DNA of 64,000 nt, from positions 23,176,750-23,240,749 of the forward strand of contig CM033719.1 of assembly GCA_019671005.1 (NCBI GenBank), in the 5' to 3' direction. Positions 47,981 through 58,227 of the stretch are shown here, piece by piece; the stretch's first letter is position 1; every line of letters begins with the position of its first letter. The notes beneath the pieces are model-generated. The model was given only the letters and a program-made list of their open reading frames with translations, searched no databases and was not told where the DNA came from. Source of the stretch: Hibiscus mutabilis (lineage: Eukaryota; Streptophyta; Magnoliopsida; Malvales; Malvaceae). The translations under genes and the position numbers were made by a program.

Positions 47981-49324
47981 AATTTTATAAGAGATGAATT
48001 TCCTGACGAGTATTTGCTTGTAGTTAATGCCATGCCATGGTATGCCGATATTGTCAACTACTTGGTAAGTAACATTCTGCCACCAGACTTGGCATACAAT
48101 GCCAATAAGAGGTTATTGCGGGAAGTGAGGCAATGCTATTGGGACGAGCCAATATTGTTCAAACAGTGTGCCGACCAAGTGATCCGCCGGTGCGTGCCTG
48201 TGGATGAACAACATAACATATTGCATCTATGCCATGCTGCACCATATGGAGGTCACTTTGCTGGGATGAAGACTGCCGCCAAGGTGTTGCAGTCAGGATT
48301 CTTTTGGCCCACACTATATAAGGATGCCCACGAGTATGCCAAGGTATGGGACCGATGTCAACGAACAGGAAATATCTCTGGCAGACACCAACTACCACTC
48401 CAAAACATTATGCCTGTGGATTTATTTGATGTATGTGGGATATACTTTATGGGTCATTTTCCACCTTCATTCGGTAATGTATATATTCTTGTGGTTGTTG
48501 ACTATGTATCTAAATGGGTAGAGGCTGTGGCCCTGCCAACAAACGATTCCAAGGCCGTTGCCAAGTTCTTGCACAAACATATTTTTACTAGATTTGGCAC
48601 TCCTAGGGTGATTATGCACGACGAAGGCACCCATTTTAAATGTAATCTAATCTCTAAAGCTTTGTGCAGGTATGGTATACAGCAGAGAATTTCCACAACA
48701 TATCATCCATAAATGAACAGGCAAGCCGAGATTTCAAATAAGGAGATCAAGAACATCTTAGAAAAGACTGTTAATCCATCAAGGAAGAACTGGTCCTTGA
48801 GACTAGATGAGTCCTTGTGGGCTTACAAGACTGCTTTTAAAACTCATTTGGGTACTTCACCGTTTAGAGTTGTTTTCGGAAAACCATTCCATCTGCCAGT
48901 GGAGCTTGAGCATAAAGCCTACTTGGCCATCAGAACACTTGGCATGGCATGGAGAGCTGCTGGAAAAAAGAGGTTACTAGACCTAAATGAGTTGGAAGAA
49001 TTCAGAACACAAGCCTATGAGAACGCTAGGATCTATAAGGAAAAGGCAAAACGTTGGCATGACAGTAGGATAATGCCAAGACAGTTTGAGGTAGGCCAAC
49101 GTGTTTTGTTATTCAACTCACGGCTTAAGTTGTTTCTAGGGAAACTCAGATCGAGATGGACGAGCCCTCATGAAGTTGTGAAGCCATATGCTCATGGAGC
49201 TGTGGACATTAAGAACTTGAGGACGGGTGAAATCTTTAAGGTGAATGGCCAACGTTTAAAGCACTACATGGAAGGTGATCAGAACAATGCCAAAGAGGTG
49301 ATCATCTTGGTAGAGGTAACATGA
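47981..49324 (+). pseudogene. Integrase of outer element
   Basis: The zinc-binding HHCC domain (HLCHAAPYGGHF and WDRCQR, 48220-48365) and the catalytic core are readable. Two core residues stand out. The first catalytic Asp (in relatives VW-ID-FMG) reads Tyr (VCGIYFMGHFP), while the second Asp is kept (MHDEGTHF). A TAA at 48710-48712 splits the core just before QAEISNKEIK, which holds the Glu. The C-terminal part (48713-49324) includes the GQRVLLFNSRLKLF segment. Inactive. Confidence 0.85.
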
Positions 49325-49940
49325 AAACACCATCCGATTTGAACTTTTGTAAATATTAGGTTAGAGTTTTTCTTTGTTTTTAGGTTTCAAGGTTTTTAAT
49401 TGTTTTTCTTCTTTTTATATTTCAAGTTTTATTCCTTTACTGTGTTGAAAGGTTTCCTTTGAGTTGCGCAGATTGGTTATGCCAGGAAGCATGCTAGGAA
49501 CAATGCAGGAGCTAATGTCCCAATAGCGAAGTCTGCCAGACATAGTGCCAAAATAGCTTGGCATGCGGCGGTGCTAAATTTGGAAGAATGAAAAAAACCC
49601 TAGCTTGACCGGCCCATTCAATATGAGAGAGAGTATTTTTCTTTTAACCTTAAACCCTAGCCACCCAAAATTTGGGTTAAAATTTAAAATTCAAACCAAA
49701 CACCTTATCACTCCAATCCTTACCCTATCCTATCACCTATCACCTTATCACTTCATCCTTATCACGCCACCTCTTTTAATTTAATTCTTTTTATTTTTCA
49801 TCATTATCCCTAATTACTCCTCCCATTAAAACACTCAATCGACCCAAAACCTTTCATTTTCTTACCCTAACCGATTAAATAACCAAAACTCTCTCTCAAA
49901 TTTTACTTTCTTTTTCGACAAGCAAGTTCCAAAACCTAAG
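49325..49940 (+). other. Spacer between integrase and 3' ORF, outer element
   Basis: No gene. It has several CACCTTATCAC repeats (49700-49770). It is cut at 49940 by the nested element and continues at 61651. TSD CTAAG is at 49936-49940 and 61646-61650. Confidence 0.6.
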
Positions 49941-51397
49941 TGCTGCACGTAATAAATGCTACGTAATTGTGCAAGTATACACGTCGCAAGTTATAGTATA
50001 AAAGATATCATCTCCACATGGATTGGTGCCACTTCAAGAATCTAATCTCTTGCACTGTAAAAAGTAAAAACACAAATAGAAGATTATAAGAGTTTAACTA
50101 ATAACTAAACTAGAAAGCAATAAAGTAAAAGAATAGATGAGATCAAATAAGAGAGATAGGCCAGGTTATCGTGAGTTGAGGTGTGATAGCTGATTGGATC
50201 GTCTTGGTAAAAGAGTGCAAGGGCAACTCAGTTGCCGTGGCAACTTGCACAACGGGGTTGCCTTGGCAACTAATCGATGGTTGCCTGGGCGACTAGTTGG
50301 GCAACTACTTGGGCGTCTGGGCAGCAACCTTCAAGGTTCGGTAGAGCATTCTTCAATGGTTTCTTCTTATCCCTAAGCCGAAACTCTAGCTACTTGTGCA
50401 TGCCTTGATAATACATCCCTGCGTGAATCAAGGTTAAACAACAACCAATCTTGCGCTCTTCTTAGCCGTTGAAATCCTTAACTTATTCCTAAGCCGGATT
50501 AATCTTCACCATTAATAGATTGAATAAATATCATATTCATTCGTTTCTTGAATCTAACTCTCCCGATATTAGATAAATAGATGAAGTTACGAGATCCTCT
50601 CCCAATTCACTCACAAACAAGAATAAGAACCAAGAATGGATAAACCTTGAATAGAAAAGTGCAAACTCTTATTACCTAAACAAAATCCAATAGTTTCTCA
50701 CAACCACAAGACACAATAACCTTAGCCAAATAGATTTAGTTCATGGTTAGGTTCCAAAGAAACACAAGATAAAGAATCCTTAGCATGAACCTAATTGAAC
50801 AAGAAATAAAAATATGAAGAATGAATTGAGCTTTGTCAAAATCCTCATTGCCCTTGATGTTGTCGAAAATTCTCTCTTCTCTCCCTCTCTGGAATTGACG
50901 GCTTGGTGATCTATTTATAGGGCTAGGTTAAAGTCCTCCTTTGAGGAGGAAGTTAAGTTGGAATTAAATTATCTTTAAAGAATATAATTCTTTATTATAA
51001 TTATATTCCTTCTAGAACTTCTCCTATCTTCTTGGAATTTAATTCTTCTTTAACCTCTTCATGGAAATCAAACTCCTTTGGGATTTAGCTTTGCTCCACG
51101 TCATCTTGGGCTTGTCTAGTCATCAATTTTGACTACCATATCACCTTATTCTTTGTCGACAATTGCCCTGGCAACTAGCTCTAGCCTTGCTTTGGCAAGT
51201 GATCCTGCACATACACACAAAACACACCAAAGCAACATCTTTTCCCACAAAAACAACCAAGTTATACAATCAAGCTCAACGATGGAAGGAAACATGGATT
51301 AATGCATGAATGACTAATTATGTAACTAATATGAGCCTAAGTCTAACAATAATATGAGTAAAAAGGGCAAGAAAAATAGACTTTTGAACACTTATCA
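49941..51397 (-). repeat. 3' LTR of inner Athila-type element
   Basis: 1457 bp. A TATA box CTATAAATAG lies at 50911-50920 (minus). GTTGCC..GGCAAC words cluster at 50215-50340. Compared with the other LTR over about the first 265 bases at the 49941/60140 end, I count about eight differences; seven are transitions, and in all seven this copy has the T or A. Confidence 0.9.
50911..50920 (-). promoter_or_regulatory. TATA box in LTR
   Basis: CTATAAATAG, also present at 61087-61096 in the 5' LTR, which would drive the element's transcript. Confidence 0.7.
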
Positions 51398-51440
51398 CAC
51401 CCTCAAACTCGAACTATTGCTTGTCCTCAAGCAATGCAAA
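51398..51440 (-). other. Polypurine-tract module before 3' LTR
   Basis: On the minus strand CTTGAGGACAAGCAATAG is followed by GAGTTTGAGGGTG and then the LTR start TGATAAG. A similar module occurs 780 bp upstream (52177-52220). Confidence 0.65.
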
Positions 51441-51682
51441 CTAATAATTACCTGCCAAGACTTCAATTTTCACAAACTTAGCTTTGAACTTGATTTCAAT
51501 TCTCAGAACCGGGGCACAAAGTATTATTGGCTTTTCATTTTTCGGAAAACTTAGGAGTTACTCAGAATCAAACTATAATGCTTGTGAGTGTGTGCGGAGT
51601 TGTGTGCAAGTTGATTTTTCAGATTCTATGCAAACAAGAGGTTTTCAAATTACTTCATTGAGTTCTTTTTAACATATTTTAA

Positions 51683-51869
51683 CTAGAGCCGGTTTCGGCC
51701 ACCTCTAGTGTTTTGTTTTTAGTTTCCTTAAATTAATTAATTTATTCGACTAGAGCCGATTTCGGGCACCTCTAGCGATCAATTTTTAGCACACACTAGA
51801 GCCGATTTCGGGCACCTCTAGAGATCCATTTTTTTAGCACATGCTAGAGCCAATTTCGGACACCTCTAG
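51683..51869. repeat. Four-copy array of 26-nt hairpins
   Basis: Copies at 51683-51708, 51750-51775, 51796-51821 and 51844-51869. Each begins CTAGAG and ends CTCTAG, with CCG and CGG inside, so each can fold into a stem with a short loop. Spacings are 67, 46 and 48 bp. Located between the 3' ORF and the polypurine tract. Confidence 0.85.
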
Positions 51870-52176
51870 CATTCATCCAATTTTTATTCTAATCCCCCAA
51901 TTTGTTTGATTATCAACCTAAGTTCACTAGAATTCCTTAAATCAATCAAACCACAACAGTGTTTCATCAGATTTATCATCATAGTAAAATTCTATGTTTT
52001 TCCATGGTTATCCTAGAATAAAAATTCTACCAATTAAGTGCATTGACAAAGTCATCATCGGATATTCATCAAATCTAGGCAATTCTTGTTCCAACTAAAG
52101 GCATGGCAAGCAATTTATGTATCATAAATGCAAGACTTAAGATGAATGCAACTAAACATGGTAACTACTAATAACA

Positions 52177-52220
52177 ATCCCCCCAAACTCGAGTGAGGCA
52201 TTGTCCTCAATGCATGCATT
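52177..52220 (-). other. Distal polypurine-like module
   Basis: On the minus strand, GCATTGAGGACAATGC is followed by CTCGAGTTTGGGGGGATTG. It sits just after the end of the 3' ORF and repeats the layout of the true polypurine tract. Confidence 0.65.
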
Positions 52221-52259
52221 AAAGAAAAATAAAAATAACGAAAAATAAAATGTAAACGA

Positions 52260-53720
52260 GGACTTCTTCGAGAGTTCGTCGTCGTGGATGATTAGTTTGC
52301 TTTTGGTCGGTGTCTTGATTCTCTTGCTTGAACGCGATGGTTGTTTCCTTGTTGCCGATGGTGGAATCAATCCTTGTACGGGGTTGTCCTCATCGTCCTC
52401 TTCATCAATGTCATTGGCTTTTCGCTTGGAGGATTCAATTGGTCTTTGTTGGTGCAATGGAGGACTCGTCCGAATCTAAAAAATCAGACAATGATTTCGT
52501 ACGAGTTGATTCGGGCATAGGTGCTTTACCTTTGGCTTTTGCAGTGGTTGCCAGGATGTTTTTAGCTTTGGTTGCCGTGGCATCATCTATTGCGGTTGCC
52601 GTGGTGACTGCTTCATTGGTTGTCGGGGCAAGGATTTTGGCAGGAAAGATTGGGAACGACACGCGACTGTCTGGGTACTTTTCTAGGATGACTTGGGTGA
52701 TGGCATTCTTGTGCTCCTTCATGTACCGCATGAACATTAGTTTCCGGTCTTCAATTTGCCTTAGGTGGCTCGCCAATGGTTGCAAGAGTGCTTCAAAGTG
52801 TCCCGGGGTTGATGGCCAAGTTGCCCGGGCGTTAGGTGCTTGGACATTAGGGATTGCCGGGGCGGCAGGAGTTGCTGCAACAATTGGAGGCCTTGAAGAT
52901 TTTTTCGGTACCTCTCCCATTAGCTTTCAAATTTGTCCTTGATTCCAACCGGACTTTGGTAGGGCCTTTTTATCGATGAACTCACTTGGGACATGCATCT
53001 CCTTGCAAAGATTAGAAATTAAGCAAGGGAAGAAAAGAGAACCCTTATCTTTTGAGCTACATACAAAAATCTCATCACAAATAATTTTTCCAATGTTAAT
53101 GATGCGATTATGCAAATAGAATGTATGAGCAAAAGATGTGGTATATCAACGATAGTATTGTGTGTGGTGGGCATTAAAGAAGTTTTAACAAACTTATTCC
53201 ATAGTTTTACCTCGGGTTTAAGCCGAAGGCGATTTACCATGCCCTTGTATTTATCGTCGTTCCAATGAGTTCCCGGTTGAGTGAGTTCTTGAAGCACCAT
53301 GTCGAGTTGCTTGGGCGTGATTTGATCAACAAAGGCTTGATGCTCGTCCTTCTCAATGTAAAGCCCGTTAAAGGTGTTGATGTTTTCGGGGCTTATGAGT
53401 ATGGCCTTGTCACGAACAAAAACATAAGGATTATCCGGGTTAGGTGAGTGAGACTAGAATTCTCTTACCCATGAGATGTTACCCGGTTCCGAATGATGGC
53501 AAAAGATTTGCCACTTTTGATGTGCAATCCTCTCGAAGATGAATGGTTCAAGGCCGAAATCTTGATGAGAGTTGGAGTATTCAAAGCCTTGTTCTTCGAA
53601 AATCTTCCGACTTTCAAACTTGGAGTGAAATCTTTCTTGAACCACCGGTGTAGCAAACTTCTTTTATCTTGGTTCTTTGGAGGAACTTGGATGAACCAAA
53701 AATTTAATTTTGGATGCCAT
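52260..53720 (-). pseudogene. 3' ORF of inner element (plant transposon protein type)
   Basis: From ATG at 53720 (MASKIKFLVHPSSSKEPR) the frame has a TAA, then the segments RFHSKFESRKIFEEQGFE, FVRDKAILISPENINTFNGL (53420-53360) and LTQPGTHWNDDKYKGMVNRL. It shifts frame near 53120 (CLISNLCKEMHVP) and ends in an Ala/Pro/Thr-rich tail with acidic-basic stretches (PIESSKRKANDIDEEDDED). The N-terminus aligns with the outer element's 3' ORF (EIYKKFESNF). In position it corresponds to the env-like region of Athila. No signal peptide or membrane segment is evident here, so the encoded role is unknown. Confidence 0.75.
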
Positions 53721-54293
53721 GGATAATCTTGGTTGTGAGTTTTTTAAAAACAAAGAAAAGAAAATAAAAGAAACCAAAGAGTTACAAGATGAAAAGTAGG
53801 AATAGGTTTCTTGGAAGTTAAGGGTGATGGGTTATATAGAAAAGATAGGTAGTAAATATGGTGGGTGGGATTAATTTTGGATAGAAAATAAAGGGGGTTT
53901 CGATTTAGGGGAAGGGTGACTGCTAGGGGGTTTAATTAGGGTAAGTTGGAGGCTTTATATAAGCCTTAGATTCAGCCCATTAATTTCCTTGTTGAAGATG
54001 TTTTCCTTCTTGGATCAAAATTCCTCTTTATCTTGAACTCTTTTCCTACAATTCAAAGACAAATCAAATAAGGATTAAAATTAAAGATAAACTAATAAAA
54101 GAAAATAAATAAAGATATGTAAAGGGATTCTTAAACTTAAAAAGATAAAAAAAGAAAATAAATCTATCCTAAAAATATAATAATAATCAAAAATAAAAAT
54201 AAAAAAATAATTAGTTCAAAATTAAAAAAAATAATAAAAAATAATCAGAAATAATAATAAAAATAAAAATAAAATATCGAAAGGAGAGCATGC
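53721..54293 (-). other. Spacer with A-rich low-complexity tract
   Basis: Between integrase and 3' ORF of the inner element. 54115-54280 is almost only AAATAA/AATAATA units on the plus strand. No gene. Confidence 0.7.
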
Positions 54294-55542
54294 TCATGCA
54301 TCTCCTAAGTTGACCACTTCTTTGTTACGTTCCACATGGGCACCATTGTAGTGCTTTAATCTTTGTCCATTAACTTTGAATTCATGTTTGTCAGTGATGG
54401 ACTTGATTATCACGGCACTATGGGAGAATGGTTTAACAACTTCGAATGGTCTCGACCATCTTGATTTCAGCTTTCTCGGGAAAAGTTTTAGCCGAGAGTT
54501 GAATAAGAGAACTAGTTGCCCTGGCGTGAATTGCCGCGACAATAGTTTCTTGTCATGCCATTGCTTTGTTTTCTCCTTGTAGATTCGTGCATTGTTATAG
54601 GCGAGTGCACGTAATTCTTCTATCTCATTGAGGTCCAACAAACGCTTTTGTCTGGCACTTTCCTAATCCATATTCACGGTCTTGATTGCCCAATATGCCT
54701 TGTGTTCGATTTCCACCGGTAGATGGCATGTTTTGCCATAGACAAGTCGGAAGGGGACATACCTAAGGGTGTTTTGAATGCAGTGCGATATGCCCAAAAT
54801 GCGTCATCTAGTCTTAATGACCAATCCTTCCTAGAGGGATTTACAACTTTATCGAGTATACCCTTCAATTCTCGGTTGGAAATTTCTGTTTGCCCGTTGG
54901 TTTATGGGTGATATACCGTGGCAATCTTGTGTGATACGCCGAAGCGTTGCAACATCTTGGCAATAAGTCTGTTGTCAAAATGCTTGCCTTCGTCACTGAT
55001 AATTGCTCTCGGCATCCCAAACCGTGTAAATATATTTTTCTGCAAGAATCGTTGCACGGTCTTGGAATCATTGTTGGGAACTGCAACTGCCTCAACCCAT
55101 TTAGACACGTAGTCAATGGCAAGTAGAATGCAGAGGTTGCCGAATGAAGATGGGGAAGGTCCCATAAAATCGATCGCCCACACATCGAATAATTCCACCT
55201 TGATGATGTTTTGGAGCAGCATCTCTGTCGTCTAGAGATATTGTCCGTCCTCTGGCAACGATCACATTGCTTGTAAAAGTCTTGGGCATCTTTGTACAAT
55301 GTTGGCCAATACAAACCGGATTGCAACACTTTGGCCGCTGTACGAGTTCCTCCAAAATGTCCTCCATAAGGTGAAGAATGGCATTGCCGGAGTACATTCT
55401 GCTGCACCTCTTCAGGGACACATCGACGTATAACCTAATCAGCATATTGTTTAAACAAAAAAGGCTCGTCCCAAAAGTAATGCTTAGCATCATGGCGGAA
55501 CTGCTTCTTCCCTTGGTGAGTAAGACCATAAGGTAAAATACC
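54294..55542 (-). pseudogene. Integrase of inner Athila-type element
   Basis: The HHCC zinc domain (QCHSSPYGGHF and CDRCQR) precedes a frameshift near 55222, and the core follows in another frame: AIDFMGPSPSSFGN with the first catalytic Asp and ISDEGKHF with the second. The Glu of TNGQTEISNRE lies after a TAA at 54902. Another frameshift near 54750 and a stop near 54665 precede the C-terminal RLLDLNEIEELRAL-like segment (QKRLLDLNEIEELRALAYNN, to 54294). All catalytic residues are present but the frame is broken at least four times. Confidence 0.85.
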
Positions 55543-56406
55543 TCAAACAAGGAAATTAACTAAATCCGCGTACCAGGGTATTGATGAGGCATGTGCTGTC
55601 GTGGCGACTGCTCCCAAAATTGCTGAGGCATACACGTCAAGGGCTGCCGAAGTGTCGAGGGTTGCCGAGGCATGCGCATCCATGGTTGCCGAGGCGTGCG
55701 CGTCAAGGGCTGCCGAGGCATGCGCATCTATGGTTGTCGAGGCGTGTGCGTCAAGGGCTTCTACGGCGTCGATAATTGTCGAGGTAACTAAAAGTTGCTC
55801 ATCCGGGAATGCATCACATATCTCTAGATCTGCTTCCTCCTCCCTATTACTTTCTAAACGTGATAAGTGATCGGCCACTTGATTTTCTGTTCCTTTCCTG
55901 TCCTTAATTTCAATATCAAATTCTTGTAAAAGTAATATCCAACAAATCAAACGAGGTTTGGCATCCTTTTTAGCAAATATATATTTGATTGCCGAATGGT
56001 CCGTATGAACAATTACCTTTCTACCAATCAAATAGGATCGGAACTTGTCAAATGCGAAAACTACAGCTAGTAACTCTTTCTCCGTTGTTGTGTAATTCAC
56101 TTGAGCACTATTAAGAGTTTTACTAGCGTAGTATATAACATGGAAGGTCTTACCTGTGCGTTGGCCTATGACTGCTCCTACCGCAAAATCACTTGCATCA
56201 TACATGAGCTCAAAAGGTAGCGTCCAATCTGGTGGAACGACAATGGGTGCCAAGATAGGCTTTTCCTTTAGGCTTTCGAATGGTTGGGTGCAAGAATCAT
56301 CAAAATTTAAGACTTTATCCTTTTCAAGCAAATTGCTCAAGGGTTTAGTGATTTTAGAAAAATTATGAATGAACTTCCTGTAAAAACCTGCATGTCCAAG
56401 AAAGCT
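55543..56406 (-). pseudogene. RNase H and linker of inner element
   Basis: One frame from the TGA at 56407-56409 to a stop at 55543. RNase H motifs: YDASDFAVGAVIGQRTGK, TTTEKELLAVVFAFDKFRSY, VHTDHSAIKYIF and NQVADHLSRLE. Behind it comes a linker of about 70 residues rich in DAHASA repeats, before SIPWYADLVNFLV, where integrase begins. Confidence 0.85.
55590..55790 (-). repeat. 24-bp coding minisatellite in polyprotein linker
   Basis: Four to six units coding for DAHASA(A/T)(L/M/I), 8 residues each, between RNase H and integrase. The DNA unit contains GTTGCCGAGGCATGCGC on the plus strand, a variant of the GTTGCC..GGCAAC word seen in the LTRs. Confidence 0.85.
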
Positions 56407-58227
56407 TCAAATTCCTTTAACCGAACTTGGTGGGGGTAATCTCTCGATCACGTCCACCTTGGCTTTGTCTACGTCAATTCCCTTGGATGAAATCTTGTGG
56501 CCGAGCACTATTCCTTCACCTACCATAAAATGGCACTTCTCCCAATTGAAGACTAAATCAGTTTCTTCACATCTTGCCAACACCTTCTCTAAATTGCTGA
56601 GGCAGTTGTCGAAGTCATTACCAAAAATAGAAAAATCATCCATGAAGATCTCAAGGAAGTTTTCGACCATGTCTGAAAAGAGTGCCATTATGCATCTTTG
56701 GAAGGTTGCCAGGGCGTTACACAATTCGAACGGCATCCTTCGGAAAGCATAAGTACCGTATGGGCATGTGAAGGTTGTCTTTTCTTGATCTTCTGGTGCT
56801 ATGGCAATTTGATTGTAACCTGAATAACCATCAAGAAAATAATAAAATGGTTTACCTACAAGACAGTCAAGCATTTGATCAATAAAGGGTAATGGGAAAT
56901 GATCTTTCCTAGTGGCTTTGTTTAGCTTTCGATAATTCATACAAACCCTCCAACCGGTCATAGTCCTGGTTCGAATGAGTTCATTGTTTTCATTGCTTAC
57001 CACCGATATACCTCCCTTTTTCGGTACATATTGTACCAGACTCACCCATATACTATCAGAGATAGGGTATATAATGCCGGCGTCAAGCCACTTGATGATT
57101 TCTTTCATTACAACCCCTTTCATGGCATGATTTAGTCTCATCTGGGCCTCAATTGAAGGTTTGTGATCATCTTCCAACAAAATCTTGTGCATACACACTG
57201 CCGGGCTAATTCCCTTCAAGTCGGCAATTATCCACCTTATTGCCTTCTTGTGTAGCATCAACATTTTGATCAGCTTCTTTTCCTGCTCAGGCTGTAACTT
57301 AGAAGAAATAATTATAGGCAATGTATTATCGGTTCCTAAGTATGCATATTTTAGTTGCTCTGGCAACTGTTTCAACTCAAGAATCGGTGGTTGTTCAATA
57401 GAGGGCTTTTCGAGCTTACCTTCCTTACCTGAGTAATCCAGTGGTTCAAAGTATGTACCTGGTCGATTGACTAGCCAATTTGCCTCTTCTTGTTGTTCCT
57501 CATTGACCGGTTCTTCATACTCCCCAGGTTCCTCTTGATAGGCAATGTAGTTACCGAGGCAACTAAATTTCTCGTCGAAGTTAAACTTTACTGTGGCATG
57601 AAGAAGTTGGCATTCTTCTGGATCATCGGCATGCCTTAGTGTTTGGAACACATTTAGTTTAACTTGCTGGTCATTCACCCTCACTGTGAGTTCTCCCTTT
57701 TCAACATCGATCAAGGTTCTCCTTGTTGCTAGGAATGGTCTCTCGAGAATGATAGGTGCATGCTCATCTGCTTCACAATCCAAAACAATAAAGTCAGCGG
57801 GAAAAATAAATTTATCAACTTTTACCAGTATGTCTTCGATTTTTCCCTCTGGATGCACATGGGATCTGTTGGCTAGATGTAGCATAACTGTTGTAGGTCT
57901 TGCCTTCCCGATTCCTAGTTTCTGGAAAACCGATTTAGGCATCAAGTTTATGCTAGCCCCAAGGTCGCATAATGCTTTCCCGACATAGTGGTTTCCAATG
58001 GAACAGGGTATTGTGAAACTTCTGAGATCCTTTAACTTAGATGGAATACGATTGTGCAACATGGCCATGGATCCCTCTGTTGCGGCAAATGTTTCAAACT
58101 CTCCTAGCCTTGTTCTCTTGGACACAATGTATTTAAGAAACTTGGCATAGTTCGGCATTTGTTCAATTGCTTCCACCAATGGCAAGTTGATGTGGACTTG
58201 CTTTAGGATATCAAGAAACTTCTTGAA
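56407..58227 (-). pseudogene. Protease and RT of inner element
   Basis: A 592-residue open frame (58185-56407) following the stop TAA at 58228. Protease: LRSFTIPCSIG, CDLGASINLMP, ILERPFLATRRTLIDVEKGE (Gly of the usual LGRP changed to Glu). RT: KEIIKWLDAGIIYPI, WRVCMNYRKLNKATRKDHFP, GYNQIAIAPEDQEKTTFTCP, and the catalytic FMDDFSIFG. It ends in TGA where relatives have Arg (SVKGI-stop-SFLGHAGF). The longest intact domain of the window's elements. Confidence 0.9.

Noticed and set aside
52435..52920. 161-residue Ala/Pro-rich frame as an independent gene
   Set aside because: It is the C-terminal part of the inner element's 3' ORF, continuous in frame with the upstream segment.
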